From an uncultured Hungatella sp. (GTDB lineage Bacteria > Bacillota > Clostridia > Lachnospirales > Lachnospiraceae): 45,133 nt of DNA. The notes beneath the pieces were generated by a model that saw only the letters and a list, made by a program, of their open reading frames with translations, ran no database searches and was not told the origin of the DNA. Of this stretch, positions 15,701 through 23,679 are shown in pieces (position 1 is the stretch's first letter; every line of letters begins with the position of its first letter). The stretch is from the NCBI GenBank assembly GCA_910588505.1, contig CAJUPQ010000024.1, positions 1 through 45,133 of the forward strand, read 5' to 3'. The position numbers were made by a program, and so were the translations under genes.

Positions 15701-17014
15701 GACGCTGTCCACGGTTTTCTCACGGATCTTGATGCACTTCATGTCCTGGCCGCCAATGTCCAGGATGCAGTCCACCTGTGGGTCGAAAAACGCGGCGGCG
15801 TAGTAGTGGGAGATGGTCTCCACCTCCCCCTCATCCAGCATCAGGGCCGCTTTGAGAAGGGCCTCCCCGTAGCCGGTGGAACAGGACCAGGCGATCCTGG
15901 CGCAGGCGGGAAGCAGGGCCCGGATCTCACGAATGGAGCGGATGGCGGTTGCCAGAGGGCTTCCGTTGTTGTTGCTGTAAAAATGGTACAAAAGGGTCCC
16001 GTCCTCCCCCACGATAGCCACCTTTGTGGTGGTGGACCCGGCGTCAATGCCCAGAAAACAGTTTCCCTCATAGGAAGCCAGAGAGGACTTGCGGACCGTG
16101 TGCCGGCTGTGACGGCTTAAAAACGCATTGTAGTCCGTCTCATCGGTAAACAGGGGCTCCATCCTCTTTATCTCAGCGTCCATCCGAATACCGTGAACCA
16201 GCTGTTTTACCAGATCTTCCAGAGATATCTCGACTTCCGGTCGGCTGTTCATGGCAGCGCCAAGGGCGGCGAAGAGATGGGAATGGTCAGGGGCGATGAT
16301 CTGGTCTCCTGACAGGTTCAGGGTGCGGATAAAGGCGTTGCGCAGTTCCGGAAGAAAGTGGAGGGGCCCTCCAAGGAACGCCACGTTGCCCCGAATAGGC
16401 TTTCCGCAGGCCAGGCCGCTGATGGTCTGGTTGACTACTGCCTGGAAAATGGAAGCCGCCAAATCCTCCCTTGTGGCCCCGTCGTTAATAAGGGGCTGGA
16501 TGTCGGATTTGGCGAACACACCGCACCTGGCAGCAATGGGGTATATCATCTGATAATTTTTGGCGTATTCGTTAAGGCCCGAAGCGTCGGTCTGCAGAAG
16601 GGACGCCATCTGGTCAATGAAAGAACCGGTGCCTCCCGCGCAGATCCCGTTCATCCGCTGGTCGATTCCTCCGGTAAAGTAGATGATCTTGGCATCCTCG
16701 CCTCCCAGTTCAATGGCAACATCCGTGCGGGGATTTTCTGCCTGAAGGGCAGCCGCCACTGCCACCACCTCCTGGACAAAGGGCACTTCCAGATGTTTGG
16801 AAAGGGTAAGCCCCCCGGAGCCGGTGATGGTGGGATGAAGCATCAGGGACCCAAGCTGCTTTCCTGCCTGCTCCAAAAGTTGGGCAAGGGTCTCCTGGAT
16901 ATTGGCGTAGTGCCGTTTATAGTCGGCAAAGAGTATGTTATGTGTTTCATCAATAATGGCTGCTTTTACAGTAGTGGAACCAATATCGATTCCTAAAGAA
17001 TAGTATTTCGTCAT
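12764..17014 (-). CDS. acyl-CoA dehydratase activase, double-ASKHA large form
   Basis: A 1416-residue protein. Two BadF/BadG/BcrA/BcrD-type ASKHA ATPase domains lie in tandem: the first from residue about 5 (LGIDIGSTTVKAAIID) with cluster loop CAGGTGSFIDQM near 124, the second from about 318 (LGIDAGSTTTKVAIV) with EACSSGCGSFIE near 443. The Cys in each loop matches the ligand of the bridging [4Fe-4S] cluster in 2-hydroxyglutaryl-CoA dehydratase activators. A Cys motif CKGCTNRC (about 605) starts a DUF2229-like region, and the C-terminal third (CPQMSPIHFDLLEP, GGGCRASNY) resembles the dehydratase subunits. Such fused proteins are common in Clostridia, but their substrate is not known. No separate dehydratase subunits are nearby. 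The ATG at 17014 is chosen from domain alignment; no good ribosome site is close (GGAGG lies about 21 bases away). Confidence 0.85.
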   Translation of the reverse strand: MTKYYSLGIDIGSTTVKAAIIDETHNILFADYKRHYANIQETLAQLLEQAGKQLGSLMLHPTITGSGGLTLSKHLEVPFVQEVVAVAAALQAENPRTDVAIELGGEDAKIIYFTGGIDQRMNGICAGGTGSFIDQMASLLQTDASGLNEYAKNYQMIYPIAARCGVFAKSDIQPLINDGATREDLAASIFQAVVNQTISGLACGKPIRGNVAFLGGPLHFLPELRNAFIRTLNLSGDQIIAPDHSHLFAALGAAMNSRPEVEISLEDLVKQLVHGIRMDAEIKRMEPLFTDETDYNAFLSRHSRHTVRKSSLASYEGNCFLGIDAGSTTTKVAIVGEDGTLLYHFYSNNNGSPLATAIRSIREIRALLPACARIAWSCSTGYGEALLKAALMLDEGEVETISHYYAAAFFDPQVDCILDIGGQDMKCIKIREKTVDSVQLNEACSSGCGSFIETFAKSLNFSVEDFAKEALFAQNPTDLGTRCTVFMNSNVKQAQKEGATVADISAGLAYSVIKNALYKVIKITNPGDLGSHVVVQGGTFYNDAVLRSFEKISGCQAVRPDIAGIMGAFGAALIARERFGEGRETSMLPLDKIIHLKYETSMARCKGCTNRCVLTVNRFEGGRQFISGNRCERGLGREKVKKEVPNLFDYKYRRIFDYEALTPDMARRGTIGIPRVLNFYENYPFWAVFFRDLGFRVVLSPQSTRKIYELGIESIPSESECYPAKIVHGHVSWLIAQGIKTIFYPCIPYERNEQPQAGNHYNCPMVTSYAENIKNNVEELAEKNVRFLNPFMAFTSEEILTDQLIAEFGREFSISEGEIRNAAHKGWQELAASRLDLQKKGEETIAWLKEHNRHGIVLAGRPYHIDPEIHHGIPEMITSYGIAVLTEDSVSHLGQVERPLIVTDQWMYHSRLYAAASYVKTSDFLDLIQLNSFGCGLDAVTTDQVHDILSSAGKIYTVLKIDEVNNLGAARIRVRSLIAALKVRDKNHFDRKMVSSAYNRVLFTKDMKKDYTILCPQMSPIHFDLLEPAIRAFGYNLEILKNDDRSAIDVGLQYVNNDACYPSLIVIGQVMEALLSGTYDLDRTAVFMSQTGGGCRASNYIGFIRRALEKAGMPQVPVISINANGMETNPGFQITVPLLIKCMQAVVYGDIFMRVLYATRPYEKEKGAAGRLHRAWKKQCVAALSKRSPSMMEFHRNIKGIIRDFDNLPRIDTRKPRVGIVGEILVKFSPLANNHIVELLEAEGAEAVMPDLMDFLLYCFYNTNFKAEHLGGKLSTARLCNVGISLLEYLRKVARREFLASRHFTAPGRIQELAKMAQDFVSLGNQTGEGWFLTGEMLELIHSGVRNIVCTQPFGCLPNHIVGKGVIKELRRAYPDSNVIAVDYDPGASEVNQLNRIKLMLATAQKNLEKEKKEAL

Positions 17015-17066
17015 ATTTTGCGGGGTTAGTCCCTGCCTCCTTTGCATAAAGCCGTATACCGTAGGT

Positions 17067-17095
17067 AGTGTACCATAAAATAAGTAAGAATACAA
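17067..17095 (-). promoter_or_regulatory. promoter of the acyl-CoA dehydratase activase gene
   Basis: Minus-strand TTGTAT (17090-17095), a 17-base spacer and TACACT (17067-17072). The start lies about 53 bases downstream of the -10 box, which argues against using upstream in-frame ATG codons. Confidence 0.45.
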
Positions 17096-17158
17096 TTGGA
17101 GTTGAGTGTAAAAAAATTGTTAACGGTCCATAAAAAAATTGTGAAAGTGCTGATTTGT

Positions 17159-17187
17159 TTGACAAACAGGCGGTCAGAAACTATAAT
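17159..17187 (+). promoter_or_regulatory. perfect SigA consensus promoter of the corA gene
   Basis: TTGACA (17159-17164), exactly 17 bases, TATAAT (17182-17187). Transcription should begin near 17194, so the upstream in-frame ATG at 17155 cannot be the start of the protein. Confidence 0.85.
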
Positions 17188-17232
17188 GGTAGGGTCAAGG
17201 AAATCATTGGCAGACAGGAAAAGGGTGAGACT

Positions 17233-18168
17233 ATGATTCAGATCTTTATGACAGAGGATGATGCGATCCATCAGAAAGATGAAGTTCAAAACGGTTGTTG
17301 GATGGCGCTTACAGATCCCACAGCCACAGAGATCCTGGAAATCTCGGAAGCCTACAACATAGACCCGGACCACCTAAGGGCCCCTCTGGATGAGGAGGAG
17401 CGCTCCCGTATCGAGGCGGAGGAGAACTATACCCTGATATTGGTGGACATCCCCTCCATTGAGGAGCGCAGCGGCAAAGACTGGTATGTGACCATCCCTC
17501 TTGGCATTATCATGACAGAGCAGATGATGATAACGGTCTGCCTGGAGGAGACGCCGATTCTCACGGCGTTTATGGACGGCAGGGTGAAAGAATTTTACAC
17601 TTACATGAAGAGCCGGTTTATTTTACAGATCCTGTATCGGAACGCTTCCCAGTATCTGCAGTACCTAAGGGTCATTGACAAGAAAAGCGATGTTGTGGAG
17701 CAAAAACTGCACAAGGCCCAGAAGAACCGGGAGCTGATGGAGCTTCTGGAGCTGGAGAAGAGTCTTCTGTATTTTTCCACATCCCTCCGCTCCAATGAGG
17801 TGGTGCTGGAGAAGCTGATGAAGTATGAGAAGATCAAAAAATATCCGGAGGATGAGGAACTTCTGGAGGACGTTATCATTGAGAACAAGCAGGCCATTGA
17901 GATGGCCAATATCTACAGCGGTAATTTAAACGTGACCACAGAGGCTGTGGCGTCAGTGATATCCAATAATCTGAATATCGTCATGAAACTTTTGACTACC
18001 ATCACTCTGGTCATGGCCATTCCGACTATGGTGGCAAGCTTTTACGGCATGAACGTAAGGGGCATACCCTTTGGGGAGCATCCCTACGGGTTCTGGATCG
18101 TGCTGGGCTTTACGGCGGTGGTGTCCATGGTGGTGACACTGATCTTTTCCAAGAAGGATCTGTTTTAG
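17233..18168 (+). CDS. corA: CorA family divalent cation transporter
   Basis: A 311-residue protein: a large cytoplasmic N-terminal domain with a long charged helical stretch (about residues 120-230), then two membrane helices at the C-terminus. The first helix ends with SFYGMNV, the YGMN variant of the GMN signature that forms the selectivity filter of CorA channels for magnesium and cobalt. A short Lys-rich tail (FSKKDLF) ends the protein as in CorA pentamers. The start ATG at 17233 has GGGTGAG in front and lies 39 bases after the predicted transcript start. The next gene follows after 29 bases, probably in the same transcript. Confidence 0.92.
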   Translation: MIQIFMTEDDAIHQKDEVQNGCWMALTDPTATEILEISEAYNIDPDHLRAPLDEEERSRIEAEENYTLILVDIPSIEERSGKDWYVTIPLGIIMTEQMMITVCLEETPILTAFMDGRVKEFYTYMKSRFILQILYRNASQYLQYLRVIDKKSDVVEQKLHKAQKNRELMELLELEKSLLYFSTSLRSNEVVLEKLMKYEKIKKYPEDEELLEDVIIENKQAIEMANIYSGNLNVTTEAVASVISNNLNIVMKLLTTITLVMAIPTMVASFYGMNVRGIPFGEHPYGFWIVLGFTAVVSMVVTLIFSKKDLF

Positions 18169-18197
18169 GGGTTTATGAAGAAAGGGTGCAGAAAAAG

Positions 18198-19058
18198 ATG
18201 AGATTTTTCCACAAACTGGAGTACAAGTACGGAAAATACGCGATCCACAATCTGATGTATTACATTGTTATCCTGTACGCCATAGGATTGGTGATGAATC
18301 TGTTAAATCCCATGGTTTACTGGCAGTTTTTTTCTCTGGATATTGAGAAGATCCTGCACGGACAGATCTGGCGGCTGGTAACGTTTCTGGTGTACCCTCC
18401 CACTCTGGCTACCTGGGCTTTTATGGATCTTTTCTTTGGGATCCTGGCCCTGTTTATGTACCACAGCCTGGGGCTGACACTGGAGCGGGTGTGGGGCGCG
18501 TTCCGGTTTAACATGTTCTTTTTTATGGGCGTCATCGGGCAGATCCTGGCGGCCTTTGTAGGGTATGTGGTGTTTCATGAGGCGTATTTTATTACCACAG
18601 GATTCCTGAATTTTTCCATATTTCTGGCATTTGCCATCTGTTTTCCGGATGTGCAGTTTTTGTTGTTTATGGTGATCCCGGTAAAAGCCAAATGGCTGGC
18701 TGTGGCGGAGTCGGCGGTTTATGCCTACAGCTTTTTCAGGGGAAGCGCAAGTACCAGGTGCGAGATCGCCTTGTCCCTTATTAATGTGCTTTTGTTTGTT
18801 GCCATGACCCGGAATTATCAGAAGTATTCTCCCAGGGAAATGAAGCGGAAGCATGATTTTAAGACAAAGATAAAGGTGCTGCCAAAGGGAAAGAGTATGC
18901 ACAAGTGCGTGGTCTGCGGGCGGACCGAGGCAGACGGGACGGATCTGGAGTTTCGGTACTGCTCCAAATGCGCAGGTGGGCTGGAGTATTGCATGGATCA
19001 TCTGTACACCCATCAGCATGTGACAGGCGATGTGGTTCAGATTCAGGATAAGAAGTAG
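18198..19058 (+). CDS. rhomboid-like membrane protein with C-terminal zinc ribbon
   Basis: A 286-residue protein with about six hydrophobic helices in the first 200 residues in a rhomboid-like arrangement. I do not see the catalytic G-x-S-G serine motif, nor a clear partner histidine at the right place, so it looks like an inactive rhomboid homologue. The tail carries CVVCGRTEADGTD and CSKCAGGLEYC-x-x-H, which should bind one or two zinc ions and may contact another protein or nucleic acid. The ATG at 18198 is preferred to a GTG four codons earlier because GGGTG lies nine bases upstream. It is 29 bases downstream of corA. Confidence 0.65.
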   Translation: MRFFHKLEYKYGKYAIHNLMYYIVILYAIGLVMNLLNPMVYWQFFSLDIEKILHGQIWRLVTFLVYPPTLATWAFMDLFFGILALFMYHSLGLTLERVWGAFRFNMFFFMGVIGQILAAFVGYVVFHEAYFITTGFLNFSIFLAFAICFPDVQFLLFMVIPVKAKWLAVAESAVYAYSFFRGSASTRCEIALSLINVLLFVAMTRNYQKYSPREMKRKHDFKTKIKVLPKGKSMHKCVVCGRTEADGTDLEFRYCSKCAGGLEYCMDHLYTHQHVTGDVVQIQDKK

Positions 19059-19067
19059 GGGAAATGG

Positions 19068-19098
19068 GTAACAGTTCAAGGGTTATCTGAACTGTTAC
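19068..19098. repeat. 11-bp inverted repeat between the rhomboid-like gene and pyk
   Basis: GTAACAGTTCA (19068-19078) and TGAACTGTTAC (19088-19098) form a perfect stem with a nine-base loop. No T-tract follows. The half-site GTAACAGTTCAGA occurs again at 1355-1367, so this may be a dispersed repeat or a regulator site rather than a terminator. Confidence 0.5.
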
Positions 19099-19125
19099 GA
19101 AAATGGAATAACATGGAGGAATGAC

Positions 19126-20562
19126 ATGAAAAAGACAAAGATTATTTGCACTATGGGGCCCAATTCGGATAACAGGCAGGTGATGGTTGACCTGGCTTTA
19201 AATGGTATGGATATCGCCAGGTTTAATTTTTCTCACGGGGATCATGAGGAGCAGAAGGCGCGGCTGGAGCAGTTAAAGAGCGTCCGGGACGAGTTAGACC
19301 TGCCGATCGCGGCTCTTTTAGATACCAAAGGGCCGGAGATACGGACCGGGCTTTTGAAGGACGGGAAGAAGGTTGTGCTGACAGAGGGGCAGGAGTTTAT
19401 CCTGACCACCAGGAAGGTGGAGGGGGATGAGACCATCGGGCATATTAATTATGCCGGGCTGCCCCAGGATGTGTCGGAGGGCAACCGGATCCTGATTGAC
19501 GACGGGCTTATTGAGCTGCAGGTGGTGAAGTCGGAGGGCACGGAGATTACCTGCACGGTCATAAACGGTGGGGAACTGGGGCAGAGAAAGGGCGTCAACG
19601 TGCCGAATGTGAAGGTAAAGCTTCCGGCTCTGACAGAGAAGGATAAGGAGGATATCTGGTTCGGCATTGAGGAGGGCTTTGATTTTATCGCGGCTTCTTT
19701 TGTGCGAAACGCTGACGCCATTATTGAGATTAAGCAGATGCTGGACGTGGCGGGGGCCAATCTCAAGGTCATTGCCAAGATTGAGAACGCGGAGGGCATC
19801 GAGAATATTGATTCCATTATCGCGGCGAGCGACGGCATCATGGTGGCCAGAGGCGATATGGGCGTGGAGATTCCGGCAGAGCGGGTTCCCTATATTCAGA
19901 AAGAGATCATCCGCAAGTGCAATGAGGCCAGTAAGCCGGTTATCACGGCCACTCAGATGCTGGATTCCATGATCCGCAATCCCCGTCCCACCAGGGCGGA
20001 GGTGACGGACGTGGCCAACGCGGTGTACGACGGCACGGACGCTGTGATGCTGTCAGGAGAGACTGCCATGGGCAAGTATCCGGTGGAGGCTCTTAAGATG
20101 ATGGCCCAGATCGCGGAGGAGACGGAGAAGCATCTGGATTACAGCGCCTACAGGCAGCGCAGTGTGTCGGCGGAGAATCTGCGGAAGATTTCCAATGCCG
20201 TGTGCTTTTCGTCTGTGTCAACAGCCCACGATCTGGACGCTAAGGCCATTGTGGCCCCCAGCATCAGCGGATTTACGGCAGGCCTCCTTTCCAAGTATCG
20301 TCCGGGGGTGCGCATCATCGGCATGTCCCCAAGCGCTGTTGCGGTTCGTCAGATGCAGATCATGTGGGGCGTTACGCCGTTTATCGCCAAGCGGGCAGAG
20401 TCCACGGATATCCTTATCGCGTCGTCGGTTGATCTTTTAAGGCAGAAGGGGATTCTGGAGTCCGGGGACGTGGTGGTGGTCACTGCGGGGGTGGTGAGCC
20501 ATGAGAGGCGCCATGAGCCTGCTCAGGACACCAATATCATGCGCGTGGTGAATATTTTGTAA
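19126..20562 (+). CDS. pyk: pyruvate kinase
   Basis: Catalyses the last step of glycolysis, phosphoenolpyruvate and ADP to pyruvate and ATP. The 478-residue product starts KKTKIICTMGPNSD and shows ARFNFSHGDHEEQ, LLDTKGPEIRTG, the catalytic-lysine signature VIAKIENAEGIENID, and the metal-binding ARGDMGVEIP. After the barrel, ATQMLDSMI and TRAEVTDVANAVYDGTDAVM are canonical. It ends after the regular C domain and lacks the extra phosphohistidine-like domain of many Bacillus enzymes. A GGAGG-type site (ATGGAGGAATGAC) precedes the ATG. Confidence 0.97.
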   Translation: MKKTKIICTMGPNSDNRQVMVDLALNGMDIARFNFSHGDHEEQKARLEQLKSVRDELDLPIAALLDTKGPEIRTGLLKDGKKVVLTEGQEFILTTRKVEGDETIGHINYAGLPQDVSEGNRILIDDGLIELQVVKSEGTEITCTVINGGELGQRKGVNVPNVKVKLPALTEKDKEDIWFGIEEGFDFIAASFVRNADAIIEIKQMLDVAGANLKVIAKIENAEGIENIDSIIAASDGIMVARGDMGVEIPAERVPYIQKEIIRKCNEASKPVITATQMLDSMIRNPRPTRAEVTDVANAVYDGTDAVMLSGETAMGKYPVEALKMMAQIAEETEKHLDYSAYRQRSVSAENLRKISNAVCFSSVSTAHDLDAKAIVAPSISGFTAGLLSKYRPGVRIIGMSPSAVAVRQMQIMWGVTPFIAKRAESTDILIASSVDLLRQKGILESGDVVVVTAGVVSHERRHEPAQDTNIMRVVNIL

Positions 20563-20580
20563 AATATATCGGAAAAGTAC

Positions 20581-20626
20581 TGGACAAAGAAGTCTGCTAT
20601 CGGGTACAATGTGACATCATTGTACC
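20581..20626 (+). promoter_or_regulatory. promoter with a palindromic operator over the -10 box, upstream of lysA
   Basis: TGGACA (20581-20586), an 18-base spacer and TACAAT (20605-20610). A perfect 9-bp inverted repeat GGTACAATG-TGACAT-CATTGTACC (20603-20626) covers the -10 box and the start point, the classic place for a repressor. The leader to the lysA start is about 110 bases. Confidence 0.6.
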
Positions 20627-20731
20627 TGTATATGGCAGGCTTTTCGCTTCCGGCCCATCTGCCGGCAGGGGGACGGAATGATATCATAAAATATCCGGGG
20701 CAGATTCCGGAGAGAAGAGAGGAAAAAGTTT

Positions 20732-22021
20732 ATGGAAAAGAAACCGTTTGTGACGCTTGAGAAGCTGCAGGAGATTGTGAAGGATTACCCGACTCCGTTT
20801 CATCTGTATGATGAGAGGGGGATCCGGGAAAATGCAAGGAAGTTAAGGGAAGCTTTTGCCTGGAATAAGGGTTTTAAGGAGTATTTTGCGGTGAAGGCTA
20901 CGCCCAATCCGTTTATTTTGAAGATTTTAAAGGAGGAAGGGTGCGGAACCGACTGCTCTTCTCTGACAGAGCTGATGATGTCCGACGCCTGCGGCTTTTG
21001 CGGGACGGAGATCATGTTTTCTTCCAATGACACGCCGCCGCAGGAGTTTCAGTTTGCCCATGATCTGGGGGCGATCATCAATCTGGATGATTTTACCCAT
21101 ATCCGGTGCCTGGAGGAGACTATTGGAAAGATTCCGGAGACGATCTGCTGCCGGTACAATCCGGGAGGCGTGTTTAAGATCAGCAATGATATCATGGACA
21201 ATCCCGGGGATGCCAAGTATGGCATGACCACAGAGCAGATGTTTGAGGCCTTTCGCGCACTGAAGGCAAAGGGGGCTGAGAATTTCGGAATCCACGCGTT
21301 TCTGGCCAGCAATACAGTGACCAATGAGTATTATCCTCTGCTGGCAAAAGTGCTGTTTGAGGTAGCGGTAAAGCTTCACCAGGAGACAGGGGCTCAGATC
21401 CGGTTTATCAATCTGTCAGGGGGAATCGGGATCCCCTACCGCCCTGACCAGGAGCCAAATGATATTATGGTGATCGGGGAAGGGGTCAGGAAGGTGTATG
21501 AGGAGGTTCTGGTTCCCGCCGGTATGGGGGATGTGGCCTTGTTTACGGAGCTGGGACGGTTTATGCTGGCGCCCTACGGCTGTCTGGTGACAAAGGCCAT
21601 CCACGAGAAGCACACTCACAAGGAGTATGTGGGCGTGGATGCCTGCGCGGTGAACCTGATGCGGCCTGCGGTTTATGGGGCGTACCACCATATTACGGTG
21701 GCAGGGAAGGAGGACGAGCCCTGCAACCAGGTGTATGATGTGGTAGGGTCTCTGTGCGAGAACTGTGACAAGTTTGCCATTGACCGAAGGCTGCCAAAGA
21801 TTGAGAAGGGGGATCTGCTGGTGATCCACGACACGGGAGCTCACGGGTTTTCTATGGGGTATAATTATAATGGAAAGCTGAAGTCCGCGGAGCTGCTTTT
21901 GAGGGAGGACGGTTCTGTGGACATGATCCGCAGGGCGGAGACTCCAGGGGATTATTTTGCCACCTTTGATTTTTGTGATGTGATGGGAAAGTACGGGGAG
22001 CAGGGCGAAAGAAATCTGTAA
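20732..22021 (+). CDS. lysA: diaminopimelate decarboxylase
   Basis: A 429-residue PLP enzyme of fold type III. The pyridoxal-phosphate lysine is Lys55 in EYFAVKATPNP, and the glycine-rich phosphate site is in FINLSGGIGIPYRP. DACAVNLMRPAVYGAYHHI and VGSLCENCDKFAIDRRLP (Cys of the second-subunit active site) agree with meso-diaminopimelate decarboxylase, the last step of lysine synthesis. Other group IV decarboxylases (ornithine/arginine, carboxynorspermidine) are less likely. The ATG follows AGAGAGGAAAAAG. It is a single gene with its own putative operator-controlled promoter. Confidence 0.88.
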   Translation: MEKKPFVTLEKLQEIVKDYPTPFHLYDERGIRENARKLREAFAWNKGFKEYFAVKATPNPFILKILKEEGCGTDCSSLTELMMSDACGFCGTEIMFSSNDTPPQEFQFAHDLGAIINLDDFTHIRCLEETIGKIPETICCRYNPGGVFKISNDIMDNPGDAKYGMTTEQMFEAFRALKAKGAENFGIHAFLASNTVTNEYYPLLAKVLFEVAVKLHQETGAQIRFINLSGGIGIPYRPDQEPNDIMVIGEGVRKVYEEVLVPAGMGDVALFTELGRFMLAPYGCLVTKAIHEKHTHKEYVGVDACAVNLMRPAVYGAYHHITVAGKEDEPCNQVYDVVGSLCENCDKFAIDRRLPKIEKGDLLVIHDTGAHGFSMGYNYNGKLKSAELLLREDGSVDMIRRAETPGDYFATFDFCDVMGKYGEQGERNL

Positions 22022-22362
22022 TGAAAATGAAAGAACGGTTTACGGAATAGGAACGAAAAACTTTCGGGGCAGGGGAGGCGGATGAAGGGAAAGCTTTCTC
22101 TGCCCGGCGGCATATAAGGCAAGATGCGCAGGGACGGAGGCGGGATGGCGAAGAGACCAAAAAAGGGCAGAAAAATCCCCGTATCCAAGTGATACGGGGG
22201 AAAGCTTTTTCTTTAGGATTAGGATTAAAAGGATTAAGGATTTAATATCTGTGCATCTCTTATGGCTATAGTATAGCACAAAGAATCGGAAAATGTTTGT
22301 ATAATGTTTGAATAGATTATGAAGAAATTCTTAAGTCTGAGGTTTGAAGGAGGAGTAAGAAA
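22022..22362. other. intergenic region with hairpin and GGATTA repeats
   Basis: No gene is visible. A hairpin CCCCGTATC/GATACGGGG (about 22177-22199) followed by AAAGCTTTTTCTTT is the likely terminator of lysA, although it lies about 160 bases after the stop. Next comes a run of GGATTA-like units (22215-22241). A TATAAT at 22300-22305 could be the -10 box of the following gene; its -35 box is not convincing. Confidence 0.45.
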
Positions 22363-23361
22363 ATGAAGATCGGAATACTTGGAACCGGGATGATGGCAAA
22401 CCTGGTGATGGAGACTATCAAAAAGCTGGACTTTTCCTATGTGACAGTGCTGGGAAGAAGGGAGTCTGAGGACAAGGTAAAGGCTCTGTGCCGGGAAAAC
22501 GGGCTGGATGGGTATTTTCTGGACTATGATCAGATGCTGGACAGTGATGTGGATACGATCTATGTGGCTCTGCCAAATCACCTTCACTATGAGTTTACGC
22601 GCAGGGCGCTGACGCGGGGAAAACATGTGATCATCGAGAAACCGGCAACAGCCAACGCGGAGCAGTTTAAGGATCTGGTCAGGACAGCCCGGATAAAGGG
22701 AGTGATGCTGTTTGAGGCCATGAACATCCATTATCTTCCGGCGTACCAGGCATTGAAAGAGCAGCTGTGGCGGATCGGGAATCCGAAGATTGTCAGCTTT
22801 AATTACAGTCAATATTCTTCCAGGTATGACGCGTTCCGGGATGGACAGATCCTGCCGGCTTTTGACCCAATGAAGGCCGGGGGAGCCCTGATGGATTTGA
22901 ATGTCTACAATATCCATGCCATTGTGGGGCTGTTTGGGAAGCCGTGGGAAGTAAAGTATGAGGCCAATATGGAACGGGGGATCGATACCAGCGGTGTTTT
23001 GACGCTGGATTACGGCGATTTTAAGGCTGTGGCAATCGGAGCCAAGGACTGTAAGGCGCCGGTGCGGTGTACCATCCAGGGAACCAACGGGTGCTTTGTG
23101 GTTCCAAAGCCTATGAGTCAGATGGAAGGATATGAGTTGCAGTTTAACAATGGGGAGACTGTGGGGTACAAGGTTGAGAACCCGGAAAACCGGCTGTATT
23201 ATGAGTTTGCCGAGTTTCAGAGGATCATCCAGGAGAATGACTGGGAGAAGGAAAAGGAGTTGCTGGGGATCAGCGGGATCGTCAGCGAGATCCTGGAGGA
23301 GGCAAGGATACAGAATGGAATATTTACCAGATTTCCGTTGATGCTGCCGGTTGCGTTTTAG
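22363..23361 (+). CDS. Gfo/Idh/MocA family oxidoreductase
   Basis: A 332-residue NAD(P)-dependent dehydrogenase. The Rossmann start is MKIGILGTGMMANLV, the conserved EKPATAN motif (Lys of the active site) is near residue 92, and the C-terminal mixed sheet domain follows. These enzymes oxidise sugars or trans-dihydrodiols; the substrate cannot be read here. GAAGGAGG precedes the ATG. The gene ends shortly before a complete copy of the palindromic repeat, which may act as its transcription end. Confidence 0.88.
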   Translation: MKIGILGTGMMANLVMETIKKLDFSYVTVLGRRESEDKVKALCRENGLDGYFLDYDQMLDSDVDTIYVALPNHLHYEFTRRALTRGKHVIIEKPATANAEQFKDLVRTARIKGVMLFEAMNIHYLPAYQALKEQLWRIGNPKIVSFNYSQYSSRYDAFRDGQILPAFDPMKAGGALMDLNVYNIHAIVGLFGKPWEVKYEANMERGIDTSGVLTLDYGDFKAVAIGAKDCKAPVRCTIQGTNGCFVVPKPMSQMEGYELQFNNGETVGYKVENPENRLYYEFAEFQRIIQENDWEKEKELLGISGIVSEILEEARIQNGIFTRFPLMLPVAF

Positions 23362-23378
23362 GGAGTTAAGGATGGGGC

Positions 23379-23679
23379 AAAATTGGTGTATTGTTTAGTG
23401 AGCATGGGGCGAGGGGTGTCGTGAAGCCAGTGAGGGAAGGGAGGCTGTGTGCCGTTCGGGTTCAGATATGCCAAACATTCCGATGAGCCCTTAAAGCGGG
23501 AACCAGTCGGGTATCAGCCCTCCTGTTTTCCTGGTCTCATCTCCATGGCATAAATTCACCCGGACGGCACACAGCCTCCCTTCCCTCACTGGCAAAAACA
23601 AAATTCGCTGGTTAAGGTTTGCTCACTCAATTATATATCAATATGACGAAATTTGAGTTCCGATTTATCCGGGTTAAGA
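23379..23679. repeat. complete copy (A) of the palindromic repeat family
   Basis: The left arm (about 23391-23460) and right arm (about 23550-23633) are inverted copies; GCCAGTGAGGGAAGGGAGGC is found exactly on both strands. The apex carries ATGCCAAACATTCCGATGAG and CAGTCGGGTATCAG. Outside the arms the sequence AAAATTG on the left and a tail of about 40 bases on the right (ATGACGAAATTTGAGTTCCG...) are shared with copy B. It lies between convergent genes, and its tail supplies the TAA stop of the facing zinc-ribbon gene. No coding potential is seen. Confidence 0.85.

Noticed and set aside
17155..17232. Upstream start for CorA
   Set aside because: The ATG lies before the perfect SigA promoter, so it cannot be in the mRNA from that promoter.
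19068..19098. Intrinsic terminator before pyk
   Set aside because: The stem is good but no T-tract follows on the plus or minus strand.
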